Source: Poa pratensis
Lineage: Eukaryota > Streptophyta > Magnoliopsida > Poales > Poaceae
Reading direction: 5' to 3'
DNA: 64,000 nt
Assembly: GCA_947311845.1 (NCBI GenBank)
Contig: CAMZMU010000027.1
Coordinates: forward strand, 26,151,548-26,215,547
Shown here: one piece after another, positions 45,020 through 55,895 of the stretch
Layout: each line of letters begins with the position of its first letter
How positions within the stretch are numbered: the first letter of the stretch is position 1
Notes under the pieces: model-generated
What the model saw: the letters and a program-made list of their open reading frames with translations, nothing else
What the model was told of the DNA's origin: nothing
Database searches by the model: none
Program-made: the position numbers and the translations under genes

Positions 45020-48000
45020 AGCATCCCCAAGCTTAGTTCTACTCGTCCTCGAGTAGGTAAAACGATAAAAACAAAATAATTTCTGAGGTGACATGCTACA
45101 ATCATAATCTTGATCAAATAGTATTGTAAAGCACATGTTATGAATGAAGTGATCCAGGTCAATGGTCTATAGTTTGCTAACAATAGATAATGAGCAAACA
45201 ACTGAATCATATAAGCAAAAACTTTTCATGAATAGTACTTTCGAGACAAGCATCAAAAGTTTTGCATAAGAGTTAACTCATAAAGCAATAGATTCTAAGT
45301 AAAAGGTATTTAACCAACACAAAGGAAGATTTAAGCTTCAGCAATTGCTTTCAACTTTCAACATATATATCTCATGGATATTTGTCAACACAAAGCAATA
45401 TAATAAGTGCAATATACTAGCATATAAAAATTGTTGCACCAAAGTTGACACTAGTGTTTGCTTCTGAGATAGAAAGAAGTAGGAAACTGACTCAACATAA
45501 AAGTAAAAGAAAGGCCCTTCGCAGAGGGAAGCAGGGATTAAATCATGTGCTAGAGCTTTTTAAGTTTTTGAAATCATATAGAGAGTAAAAATAAGTTTTG
45601 AGAGGTGTTTGTTAATTGTCAACGAATCAGAAAATGGAAAGTACAATATGACCCCTGCCAACCAGACTTTTAAGAGCGGCTCCCATGAAGGACGTTATTT
45701 CTACCAGCAAGGCAGATCATCCCTCTTTCTCTTTTGTTTACACATGCAGATATTTCACTGTATCATTGCTTGACTGATAAATCAGGGCAAAAATGTGAAG
45801 AGAATTAAGCGGTTAAAGTTGTAATTAATTGGGACTGGGCACCCCATTTGCCAGCTCTTTTTGCAAAATTAATGGATAAGCGGATGTATATGCCGCTAGT
45901 CCGGTGGTAAAGTCTGTTTGACAGTGACATAAAGACATCCACCCCGTCCTCATGAGCTTGGTAAACATTGACACAAAAAGGAATAATAAAGTTTTGAATA
46001 GTTTAAAGGTAGCACATGAAAAATTTACTTGGAGTGGCAAGGAAATACCACATATAGGTAGTTATGGTGGACACAAATGGCATGGATTTTGGCTCAAGGT
46101 TTTGGATGCACGAGAAGCATTCCCTCTCAGTACAGATTTAGGCTAGCAAGGTTATTTGAAGCAAACACAGGATATCAACCGACAACAAGACTATATGAAA
46201 AATATTGCAAGCATTATAAGACTCTACACTGTCTTCCTTGTTAACCAAACCCTTTTACTAGAAAATATCTAGACCTTAGAGATACCAATCATACAAACCA
46301 AATTTCAACAGCTTTACGGTATTTCTCACTAATAGGTTTTAACACATGATACAAAAGCTTAAACATGAACTACTTGATAACTCAAAACAATTGACAAGTA
46401 TCAAATTATCCAATACAGTGATCTACAAGAATATGTAAGCTTTTTCCATTATACCATCTACCACATGCAACATTTTCTGTTCCAACCAAACACCAATCAA
46501 TTTATTTCAAACAAACTCTCCAAACAATTATAAGTGAAGCAAGAGAGTACTTTCTAAAAGAACTAACAGCTCTGAATAAGAGATGCATGAAAAACAGGAG
46601 CTAAAAGCATAGCAGTAGCTAGACAAGAATACTCAACAAGTATAAGTGAAGAATAGGAGTATTCATATGAAAAAGCGGAGCGTGTCTCTCTCCCAACAAG
46701 AATGCTAGGTCCAACAAGTTGATAGAAAATAAAATAACAAGAAAATAAAAGCACACAGACGCTCCAAGTAAAGCACATATGATGTGAAAGAATTAAAATA
46801 TAGTTTCACTAGAGATGACCTGATAAGTTGCTGATGAAGAAGGGGATGCCTTGGGCATCCCCAAGCTTAGACGCTTGAGTCTTCTTGAAATATGCTGGGG
46901 TGATCCATGGGAGCATCCCCAAGCTTAAGCTCTTCACTCTTCTTGATCACATTATATCATCCTTCTCTCTTGACCCTTGAAAACTTCCGCCACACCAAAC
47001 TCAGAATAATTCTCATTAGAGGGTTAGTGCACAATCAAAAACTCACATGTTCTATAAGGACACAAACATGACAATTACTTTTAAACATTAGCTACTGCCA
47101 CTGATGTTATGTGAAGCTCTTCACCTAAAAAAGAATTCCACTCAACACTAGTAAAAGAGAGAATGCAAAATAAAAGCAGAATCTGTCTAAACAGAACAGT
47201 CCGTAAAGACGAATTTTTTCGAGGCACTTACGTTGCTCAATCGAAAAACTCAAAACTAACGAAAGATGCGTACATATCTGAGGATCACAAAAATTTCAGA
47301 TTTAAATAATTTTTCTGTGATTTTACAGAAGCAAAACGGTGAACAGCAGAAATCTGTTCCTGCGCAGAAATCCAAATCTAGCATCATCTTCCTATTAGAG
47401 GCAATACTTGGCACAACAATGCGAAAATAAAGATACAAAGGAATTGTTACAGAAGTAAACACCTTGACTCAAAAACTGAAAACAAAAGATAATGGGTTGC
47501 CTCCCAAAAGCGCTTTCTTTAATGCCTTTTAGCTAGGCTTGAAGATTTTAATGATGCTCTCATAAGAATAAGAGTTGAAAAACAAAAGAGAGCATCAAGA
47601 GGCAAATATCAAACACATTTAAGTCTAACCCACTTCCTATGCAAAGGAATCTTGTAACAAAATAAATTATTGAAGCATAAAGCAACTAGCATAGAAAGAT
47701 GAAACAAATAAACTTCAAAACTTTCAACATAAAGAGAGGTGTTTTAGTGACTTGAAAACTTTTACAACCATATTTTCCTCTCTCATAATAACTTTCAGTA
47801 GCATCATGAACAAACTCAACAATATAACTATCACATAAAGCATGCTTTTCATGATCTACAAACACATAATTTTTATTAAGCTCAAAAACAGTGGGGTCAT
47901 TAAACCCACTTTTGACAATAGTAGTATAATAAATATCATTAGGCAATATAGGACCATCATCAAGAGCATTATCATATATACATTAGGGAGCACATTTTTA

Positions 48001-48899
48001 CTTTCTGCAATTTCCTTTTCTTGAGTCAAGGAGCTTGTTACTTCAAATTTATCAAAAGGAGATATTTCAATAGAATCATGACATTCAACAATATAGCATT
48101 TTCCTCCTTAGGTAGGCATGGAGGGTAATCATATAATGTAAGAGTTAAAGAGTTACTATCATTAGAAGGTAGATCCTCCTTTTGTTCATCACTCTCTCCT
48201 CTTTTTCATCCAATGAGCACAGTTTCAGCAATTTCTTCTCCCACAGGTTCCTGAAAGGTAGCAAGTTGTTCTGGAGAATAAGTTTTCTCAAGAAATTCAG
48301 TGATATAAGGATTATCATTGTAATATTCAAGGCAATAACCAAGTATAGCAAAATTTCAGATTTATAAGGAGAATCATCATCGTGAATATAACCAGCAATT
48401 TCATAGGCACCTTTAAAAACAAAAATTCTTCAGTTTGTTCAAGATTACCAAAGTCATAGTTTCCTTTAGCATAAGCAGCCAAGGTTTCATTATCATTATA
48501 ATCACATTGGAAAGGGAGGTGTTTATGCCTTCTACAACAAAAGATTCATTAAAGCAGTAGGATTCATCATAAGTAGAGCACAAGTTTTAGCAAAATAATT
48601 CAATTACTTATTTGTTCCATAATATTTCCCTTTTTTAGAAAAGCGGTATTCCTTATAATAATTTTGTTGTTCCTCCGTGAACCCACTTAGCCAACAAGAT
48701 TTTGTTTCAAAGAGAGAAACCATTGATATCAAGTAAACAACTAGACATAATAACAAACCGAAATAAACTAATGCAGAAAACTATTTTTTTGTGTTTTTGA
48801 TAATTAAAAGCAAACAAGATAATAAAAATAAACTAAGCAAGACAAAAACAAAGTAAAGAGATTGGAAGCGTGAGACTCCCCTTGCAGAAATCCTCTTAC
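45020..48899 (-). other. Interior of the non-coding LTR element
   Basis: AT-rich sequence with only short frames. The motif GCATCCCCAAGCTTA recurs at about 45021, 46855 and 46914, copies of the polypurine-tract region. The part at about 47500-48750 has short minus-strand frames that may be a decayed gag (for example around 48400-48450). I cannot support any gene. Confidence 0.6.
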
Positions 48900-48917
48900 T
48901 CCCCGGCAACGGCGCCA
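48900..48917 (-). other. Primer-binding site of the non-coding element
   Basis: On the minus strand TGGCGCCGTTGCCGGGGA lies 12 bases inside the right LTR. This is the widespread plant gypsy primer site usually ascribed to tRNA-Asp. It fixes the orientation of the element. Confidence 0.85.
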
Positions 48918-48929
48918 GAAAAAGTTGCT

Positions 48930-50481
48930 TGATGACGTGGATCACACGTTCGTTGGGAGACCCCAAGAGGAAGGTATGAAGCAGTGTAGCAGCAGTTTCC
49001 CTCAGTATGAAACCAAGGTTTAATCGAACCAGTAGGAGTAAGAAATCACTTCTGAAGGTTGTCAGTGGCGCGCTGACGTGGAACCTGCACACAACACAAT
49101 CAAACTACTTTGCCCCAACGAAACAGTGAGGTTGTCAATCTCACCGGCTTGCTGAAAACAAAGGATTAAACGTATGGTGTGGAAAATAGTAGTAAATTGC
49201 AGAGAATGAAAAGGAACAATGATTGCAGTTGGTTGTATTATCAGTGTAAAAGAATGGACCGGGGTCCACAGTTCACTAGTGGTGTCTCTCCATAAAAGAT
49301 AACTAACATGCTGGGTGAACAAATTACAGCTGCAATTGATAAATATTGAGCGCAAACAATGCATATATATGACAAGATACTACTATGATATTCAATTGGG
49401 CATTACGACATAATACATAGACCGTTATCCAACAGCATCTATGACTAATAATCCACCGCCAGGTTAACATCCGTGTCCCCGTTGGTATTAAGTTGCAAGC
49501 AACAGATTATTGCATTAAGTAAAGTGCGTAATGTAAACAACACAATTATCCTTAACAAAGCATTGTTGTTTTACCCCTAGTGGCAACAACACATCCACAA
49601 CCTTAGAAGTTGCTGTCACTCTCCCAGATTACTGGAGCTGAACCCACTATCTAGCATAAATACTCCTCTTGGAGTTAAAACATCTACTTGGCCAAAGCAT
49701 CTACTAGTAACGAGAGCATGCAAGATCATAAATAACATATAAGATAGATTGATAATCAACTTGACATAGTATTCAATATTCATCGGATCCCAGCAAACAC
49801 AACATGTAGCATTACAAATAGATGATCTTGATCATGTTAGGCAGCTCACAAGATCTAAACATGATAGCACAAGGAGGAGAGACAACCATCTAGCTACTGC
49901 TATGGACCCGTAGTCCAAGGATGACTACTCACGCATCACTCCGGAGGCAGGCATGGCGATGTAGAGCCCTCCGGTGATGATTCCCCTCTCTGGCAGGGTG
50001 CCGGGAAGAGCTTCTGAACCCTCCCGAGCTAGGGTTGACGGCGGCGGCATCTCTAAACTTTTCATGGATAATGACTCGGGTATTTAGGGTTTACGCATTG
50101 GGAAGATTATATAGGCGAAAGGGCGGCGGCTGGAGATGCCCGTGGGGCCCACACCACCCCACAGCGCGGTAGAGGGTGGGGCCGCGCCACCCCATGGTGT
50201 GGCTGGCTCGCGGCCCCCCTCCGTCTCTCCTTTGGACTCCGTATACGTGTTGGAAAAATAGGAGGTCTGTCCAAGTTTCGTCCAATTCCGAGAATATTTC
50301 CAGACTAGCTTTTCTGGAATACAAAAATAGCAGAAAATAGGAACTGGCACTGTGGCATCTTGTTAATAGGTTAGTCCCAGAAAATGCATAAAAATGCTAT
50401 GAAGTGTATATAAAACATGTAGCAATTGGCATAATATAAGCATGGAACATCAGAAATTATGGATACGTTTGAGACGTATCA
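48930..50481 (-). repeat. 5' LTR of the non-coding element (right copy)
   Basis: 1552 bp, the partner of 43468-45019. On the minus strand it begins TGATACGTCTCAAACG and contains a TATATAATCTTCCC promoter-like motif near 50105-50118. Confidence 0.93.
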
Positions 50482-50486
50482 GGAGA

Positions 50487-51850
50487 TGGGGTTCACCGGA
50501 CTATGGATGGACATCGCTCTTGTTTCTTTTGGGAAGGGAACGGGAAGAAATGTAAACACCACTAGGTACGCTGGGATGCAGTGTGTGAACCCAACGCCTT
50601 GGGGGGCTTAGGTATTATGGATACCAAACTCATGAACCGGTGCCTTATGGCAAAATGGGTCTGGACAATCATGACCGGGGAGTCAGGCCTCTGGGCTGAC
50701 ATCCTCAGGGCCAAATACTTGAGGTCTAAAGATATCCTGGTAGACCCCCACGGAGGAGGTTCCCAATTCTGGATGGCACTCCAGAAAATTAAGAACCTTA
50801 TTTGCCTGGGGGCTAGGCACTCTGTGAGGAACGGTAAATCCACGAGATTGTGGATTAACTGGTGGACGGGGTCGGGGCCCCTCAGAGACCTTTTCCGGCC
50901 ATTTTCGCCATCACAACTCTACCAGAGACCTCGGTGGCACAAGCCAACCGGGAGGGGGAATGGCATATTCTCCTTCGCCGAACACTTGGTCCGGCTGAGA
51001 CCACGGAATGGAACGACCTCCGGCGAGAGCTCCCGGAGTTCCTTCACTCTCCAGACCAGGACGTCCTGACTTGGACCATGGAACTATCCGAGAAATTCTC
51101 GGTTAGGTCTCTTTATGATAAACTTTGCGAGGGCACCCTAGGAAACACTACAGCGAGATCTGGGGAATCTTTATTCCCCTGAAGATCCGTCTTTTCCTCT
51201 GGCAATTGGTTAGGAAACACCTCCCTTCGAATGACAATATTGCAAGGAGAAGGGGCCCTCGACGGGCAGATGTGCCCTATGTGAGGAGATGGAGGACACG
51301 AATCACATTTTTTTCGTGTGCCCTCTTGCAAAGTTTATGTGGAGTGCAGCTAGGGAGCTGTTGCATGCACATGGAATCCCTCTTGTTTCACATACGTGTA
51401 TAGGCTTATATCCTTAGAGTCGGGAGCGAGTTCTTTGGATTTGTTGTGCGGCCCTCCTTTGGTCTCTGTGGAACATTAGGAATAAATTCTCGATTGAGGG
51501 GGTGTTTTCTTCTCAACCGGCTGACGGGTTATTTAAAATGGCGATGTATTTGCAGGTGTGGAAGCCAGTGGCTAGGAGGCAGGATCGGGAAGCACTAGGG
51601 CAAGCGATTGGCAGGATTCGCTCGCTTCACGACTCCGTCCGTGACAGACCGGACGCGCTGCCCATATCTTAGGCTATCACGTTATCTGGCTTTAGCTGTT
51701 CATTTGGGGTGCTGTCTTTCACCCTTGTACCGTAGCATGCGTGCTACCGTGGACTTGTTTGTTGCGCCGCTAGGGCGGAAGATATTTGGTATGTGTGGAA
51801 CCTTGGCCGGATGGCTTTATTAATTTAAAGCTGGGCTCTGCTCGAACCTT
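50487..51850 (+). pseudogene. LINE ORF2, C-terminal part with zf-RVT
   Basis: Continues ORF2 after the inserted element: the pre-insertion reading ...LLGD joins GVHRTMDGHRSCFFWEGNG. Next come LGGLGIMDTKLMNRCLMAKW and LWADILRAKYLRSKDILVD, typical of plant L1 elements. The zf-RVT module is EIWGIFIPLKIRLFLWQLVR with HLPSNDNIARR and a Cys-rich segment in shifting frames (51160-51330). It ends near WNLGRMAL-type sequence at about 51820. Several frameshifts. Confidence 0.82.
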
Positions 51851-51870
51851 CCGTCTAATATATTAATGGT

Positions 51871-52100
51871 TTTTTGGAGTGGATCCACATCACACCAAAC
51901 AACTTTATTTCCTTTCTTATTCATCCAAAAAATGTGATCTTTTTTTGAGAGAAAATATGACACTTTACTGATTAAATACACTTTGGGTACAAGCTCTATG
52001 GCTAGAGGTTCGGCGTATTGGAATGCCAGCTAAAATCATCCTACTAATTTCACAGTATACCCCAAAGCGGTCGGTCCTTTGACGACAACCTACTCAACTT
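51871..52100. other. Spacer between LINE tail and serpin stop
   Basis: AT-rich. It includes a run of seven T at 51941-51947 and no gene. It would hold the 3' untranslated region of the serpin gene. Confidence 0.4.
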
Positions 52101-52776
52101 CTAGTCCAACAGAGGATTAACGATTTGGCCGGCAAAACCACAACACCGGAGTTATGCTGCTGCTCCTCCTCCTGCCGGATGATAAACATGAACGGGCGAT
52201 CGGCGACGAAGTCGACGAGCATCTCAGGATCCGGCGACGGGCCAAACCCCAGCATCTCTAGCTCGATGGCTGCAGCTGCCACGGTACCTTTCTCGTTGAC
52301 GTGCATGAAGCACTGGTGCATGATGGACGATACGGCCACGGGGATCCTGCAAGAACCGTCCGCTTCGTCCAGCTCCAGCATCTCCGAGAAGGACTCGCCG
52401 GCCATAGCTGGACGGAACAGCAGGTCTAGCCGAGGTCCCGGAGGATCCCCGATGGCTCCACCCTCAATGACGCCTCGAACTTTGGGATCCTCAGCTCGCG
52501 ATGGGGACCCGCATCTCGGGCACGTCGAGGAGCGGCGCTGGATCATCGGCGAGCGCGCGCAGTAGCTGCGGCAGCCTGCCGCGGTCATCGGGAAGGTAGA
52601 TGCACATGGAAAGCGCGTGTCGGCGAAGGGCATTCGCAGGACCTTGAATCCCGGGTGGACGCCGATGCACATGTGCACGTGCAGGGCACTCCTCGCATGA
52701 AGGGCACGCGCACAGCGCACCCCGGCGAGACGTAGAAGTCGCCGTCTTCCGTGAGGTTCTGGTCGAAGGGATCATA
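52101..52776 (-). pseudogene. Serpin, C-terminal half
   Basis: Minus strand from 52776: YDPFDQNLTEDGDFYVSPG, VRVPFMRGV, then in other frames GFKVLRMPFADTRF and SMCIYLPDDRGRLPQLLRAL. The serpin core continues with VSSIMHQCFMHVNEKGTVAA, where GTVAAAA is the hinge that lets the reactive loop insert into sheet A in inhibitory serpins. DFVADRPFMFIIRQ follows. The usual C-terminus FAGQIVNPLLD is present but one base out of frame, ending at 52101. At least three compensating frameshifts exist. The N-terminal side continues at 55704-55895 beyond a CACTA element. Confidence 0.88.
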
Positions 52777-53131
52777 CACTAGTACAGAACGACACATTTG
52801 ATACCCCTTTATGGAAACGGCACGAGTTAGGCGACAGAAAATCGCGCTTTCCGTGTGAGAAAACGCGCCCCGCCAGGCAAGCTGGCCCGCGTCCCGCCTT
52901 CATAGGCAACGGTCGTGAATTATTAACCGTTGCCGATATGTTGGTAACGGAGTTTTTTTCGACTCCGTGTGCGTTATGTTCTTCAATGGCATCGGACATT
53001 TGTATACAACCGTTGGCGAGGTTGCGTATATAAAATTCCTTTTTTAGCACTATCTTGGATATTATAAAAGACTGTCGATTCGCCCTTGTTCCTCCGCTCC
53101 AGCTAGTTTTTACTCCGCACTCGTGTCCTCA

Positions 53132-53723
53132 ATGGCCAAGAGCATGAGCTCGTCAGGGAGATCGAGTGCGTCCTCCTCCTGCGCCGCCGGGGCCGGGTCA
53201 GATCTGCCGCTTGTGAAGTGCGTTTGCTGCCGCTGTCGGAACGCGATTCGTCGAGTGTCGCGTTCGGATCTGAATCCAGGCCGTATCTACTTCAAGTGTC
53301 CAAATCACAGGGTTAGTTCGACGCTTCGACCAGTTTTGATTGATTCTATTCTATGTGTGATGCTGATTTGCCTCTGGATTCGATTTACCATTTGGCAGGG
53401 GAGGGACGAAGAGTATTCTGGGAGCTGTGATTATTTTTTTTTGGATTGAAGATTATGTTGAGATGCTGCTTGCTAATGGCGTCGAAGTGGAAGCTGCAGA
53501 GCTGGAAAATGTAGCCTTGATAGTCAAGAAGGCGAACATGGAGATGAAGCCGCACACTGCAGCAGCTCTAGTTGGTTTGGCATGGAGCCCAACAAACACT
53601 TCGACTAAATCTGACCATGTTGTTGCTGTGCGCAAGGAGCGGCATAAAGGAACAGAAATAGCTCAGTTAAATGTTCTTGTGAGCATTGCTAGAATGATTT
53701 TGTGTGTTTGTGTGTGCTGTTAG
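53132..53723 (+). pseudogene. GRF-type zinc-finger gene inside the CACTA element
   Basis: The ATG at 53132 opens MAKSMSSSGRSSASSSCAAG. The GRF finger follows: LVKCVCCRCRNAIRR, SDLNPGRIYFKCPNHR, then an intron of 87 bases (53312-53398, GTTAG...GGCAG) and GRDEEYSGSCDYFF. The four zinc-ligand Cys and the GR-x-(F/Y) core are visible. A nine-T run at 53434-53442 shifts the frame; with eight T the usual W-x-E-D after the last Cys would be read (WIEDYVEML). The rest has an amphipathic helix and ends at 53721. GRF fingers bind nucleic acids, often single-stranded; the gene was probably captured by the transposon. Confidence 0.75.
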
Positions 53724-53732
53724 GTGTGGACT

Positions 53733-53877
53733 TGTATGCAGCAATGAAAATCAGTAGAATGTATTAGGTTCGTATGCAGCTATGCAAATCAGTACAATGT
53801 ATTAGGTTTGTATGCACTTTGAAAATCAGTAGAATGTATTATGTTCGTATGCAGCTACAGAAATCAGTAGCACATAG
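53733..53877 (+). repeat. Tandem array of ~45-base units in the CACTA element
   Basis: About three and a half imperfect copies containing CAGTAGAATGTATTAGGTTC followed by GTATGCAGCTA. The array lies just downstream of the GRF gene. Confidence 0.75.
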
Positions 53878-54049
53878 TAGTTGTGAACTTGTATCCAATG
53901 GAAACGGTTATATAAAATGTCCGTTGCCAATTGGGTGCTTATAAATGTACTGGCGAAGCAAGCCCCATCAGTCTCATTCTCAATCCCTCACTGTCCATCT
54001 TTCAACCTAGCCGCCGCACATTGTAGCTTTTTACTCTCCTCACTCTCTC

Positions 54050-54624
54050 ATGGCTTCCTCTGCCGGCGCTTCTAGATCTCGCCATCGCAGCCGCGGCTCT
54101 AGTGGCCGCACCGATCTAGCTGCATCTGTTCGTGATAGGGCAGATCTGGAGGCGGCTGTGATGCGGTAGGTGTGGGAGCGCGTCAGGCTGATCACCTCCG
54201 GTGATGCCCCATGTCCTCTGGGCCACGTGGAGCTGGATCAGATCATTCATCGGGTGGTGATGCAGCAGTTGTGGCGGATCTGCCGTCAACGGAGGCCGAT
54301 CTGGAGGCCGCTGTCGATGAAGGAGGAGGTGGCCGATCTGGAGGCACCGTCCACGGTGGAGGAGGTGGCCGATCTGGAGGCGCGTCCACGGAGGAGGAGG
54401 TGGCCGATCTGGAGGCGCCGTCCACGGTGGAGGAGGTGGCCGATCTGGAGGTGCCGTCCACGGAGGAGGAGGTGGCCGATCTGGAGGCGCCATCCATGGT
54501 GCAGGAGGTGGCCGATCTCGAGGCACCGTCCACGGAGGAGGAGGTAGCCGATCTCGAGGCACCATCCACGGAGAAGAAAAAACGAGGTCTAAGAAAAACG
54601 AGGTCTAAATCGCTCAGCTCATGA
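54050..54624 (+). pseudogene. Second gene-like unit of the CACTA element with acidic repeats
   Basis: The ATG at 54050 after a CTC-rich leader reads MASSAGASRSRHRSRGSSGR and stops at 54166. A second frame (54211-54624) carries six copies of a 12-residue repeat like EEVADLEAPSTE and ends TRSKSLSS. Whether they form one gene (splice or frameshift near 54165) is unclear. No known domain; the repeat would be acidic and helical. Confidence 0.4.
54310..54575 (+). repeat. 36-base minisatellite
   Basis: About seven copies of a unit close to GAGGAGGTGGCCGATCTGGA followed by GGCGCCGTCCACG. The length is a multiple of three, so the + frame repeats a 12-residue acidic motif. The opposite strand gives a Pro-rich frame that is only its shadow. 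Confidence 0.85.
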
Positions 54625-54639
54625 ACTAGTTCGTCAATT

Positions 54640-54790
54640 GGTTTTATATAGAACTTGTCTAGTATATAGAACTTGTCTAGTATATAGAAAACTCGTCTAG
54701 TATGTTGCACTTTATTGTTTCTGTCTTGTTTTCTAGTCTAGCATAGAAAACTTGTCTAGTCTATAGAAAAATTGTCTAGTATCTTGCACT
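54640..54790 (+). repeat. Short tandem repeats of TATAGAACTTGTCTAG type
   Basis: Five or six imperfect copies of about 20-25 bases (TAGAACTTGTCTAGTATA, later TAGAAAACTTGTCTAGT). Non-coding, just after the acidic-repeat frame. Confidence 0.75.
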
Positions 54791-55703
54791 ATTTTAAAGT
54801 CTAGTAGGGTGAATTAATTTCAACTCTTTGTAGTACTACCGATGATGAATAGATCCAGTCACAACTTTTTGTCAATGTGCTAATCCTCGTTATTGTTTTG
54901 TATAGCTAGTGTATGAAGTAATAGTATTTCGGCGACACTGTATAAAAAATGGTGAGGCTCTTGAAGGAAACATCACCTTCAAGTTATGCCTCCAAATCGT
55001 TTGATCGGACTGCAAGCACACGGATATAGGCGCTTAAAGGTGTGAACTGTTTTCACATTAATTATATCTATGTCATGTAGCATCATATTTTGTCTCTTCT
55101 CTAACTATCAATCCATGTATTTTTATCCAGAAGCACCAAGCTGATCCGAACAAATTTTAAATTTCGGCGACACCGTCCAAGATTGAGCAGGCCTCAGTAC
55201 GAAGAATTTGGCACTTTGGCTTGGTGTAGTTTCTGTTTTTTTCAGTTTTCCGGCTATTTTGTGGATGTGTGTTTAGGGAGCAAGCCTTAGCTGCAGTTTA
55301 GGGAGGCATGAGAATGATAGGATTAGCGAGACATGTGTAACTCATCTTTTGATGCTATGTAATGGTGACAATTGTTATATAAGTTATGAACGGTTTTTGC
55401 TAGCAACTTTGTGCTTCTGCCGTGATATTTTGAATGTCAATTGGCAACTGTATTGCTGCTGTAGGCTTATGAAAAAACCTCAATGCAAACGATCAAAACA
55501 GAATCTCCATTTCTGATGTCCAGATACATCGGCAACGGAGACTGGATGACAACCGTAGCCAAAATCAAGCCTCATCGGGACGGTTTTTCGTGTCCGTTGC
55601 CGATGAGAGCCTTCACATCAGTGACAGGGTCGTGGACACGGACCCTTTCTCCGTTGCCGAAGGGGTTTTTGGCCCGTTTCCGATGTGTCGTTCTGTACTA
55701 GTG

Positions 55704-55895
55704 GTACCAGTAGGCTCAGAAGTAGAGCGCGTTGGCGAGGACGATGGCCGTGGTGGCGCCGAAGGAGCCCTCGTGCAGGAGCTCCTTCCACCGGCCGCAG
55801 GTCTTGCGCTCCAGCCACTCATTGATCTCCGACCTGGCCTGCTCGGGGCTCGAGCTGAAGGAGACGCCTCGCGCCACCGCGTCGTACGTGGACGC
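55704..55895 (-). pseudogene. Serpin, middle part, cut by an LTR at 55896
   Basis: Minus strand: ASTYDAVARGVSFSSSPEQA then INEWLERKTCGRWKELLHEG and TTAIVLANALYF. These match the plant serpin stretch before and at NALYF. A TGA follows NALYF where an Arg or Lys codon is expected, and then AYWY runs to the CACTA border. The upstream half of the gene is not in the window; similarity ends exactly where the TGTCG of an LTR starts. Confidence 0.85.

Larger units (their letters stand above)
43463..50486 (-). mobile_element. Non-coding LTR retrotransposon with 1552-bp LTRs (LARD-like)
   Basis: Two LTRs of equal length, 43468-45019 and 48930-50481, start TGATGACG and end GACGTATCA on the + strand. The + strand flanks are the perfect five-base duplication GGAGA (43463-43467 and 50482-50486). 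The primer site lies next to the right LTR, so the element runs right to left. The interior (3.9 kb) has no gag-pol frame, so it depends on another element for mobility. The LTR start on its own strand, TGATACGTCTCAAACGTATC, is very common in Triticeae; I think of Sabrina-like families, but this name is tentative. Confidence 0.92.
38260..51870 (+). mobile_element. L1-type LINE, near full length, split by an LTR element
   Basis: 5' region 38260-38908, ORF1 from 38909, ORF2 from 41001 (endonuclease, RT) to 43467, then a 7-kb LTR element, then the rest of ORF2 (50487-51850). The 3' end near 51870 (TTTAAAGCTGGGCTCTGCTC followed by AT-rich sequence) looks like a plant LINE tail. Exact ends and target duplication were not found; the 5' border is placed where TAT similarity stops. 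Stops and frameshifts show it is dead. Confidence 0.8.
52777..55703 (+). mobile_element. CACTA DNA transposon carrying a GRF zinc-finger gene
   Basis: The ends are perfect inverted repeats of 21 bases, starting CACTAGTACAGAACGACACA at 52777 and mirrored at 55683-55703. The flanking triplets ATA and GTA (one mismatch) fit a three-base target duplication. Subterminal repeats of CCGTTGCCGAT type recur at both ends (for example near 52932, 55604 and 55652). No transposase is visible, so it is non-autonomous. It contains two gene-like units and three small tandem arrays. It is inserted in a serpin gene. Confidence 0.92.

Noticed and set aside
45825..48380. Several 60-100 codon frames inside the non-coding LTR element
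   Set aside because: Short, AT-driven, without motifs; consistent with chance.
54116..54710. Pro-rich minus-strand frames (PPDRPPPPPW repeats)
   Set aside because: They are the reverse reading of the 36-base minisatellite, kept open only because the unit length is divisible by three.
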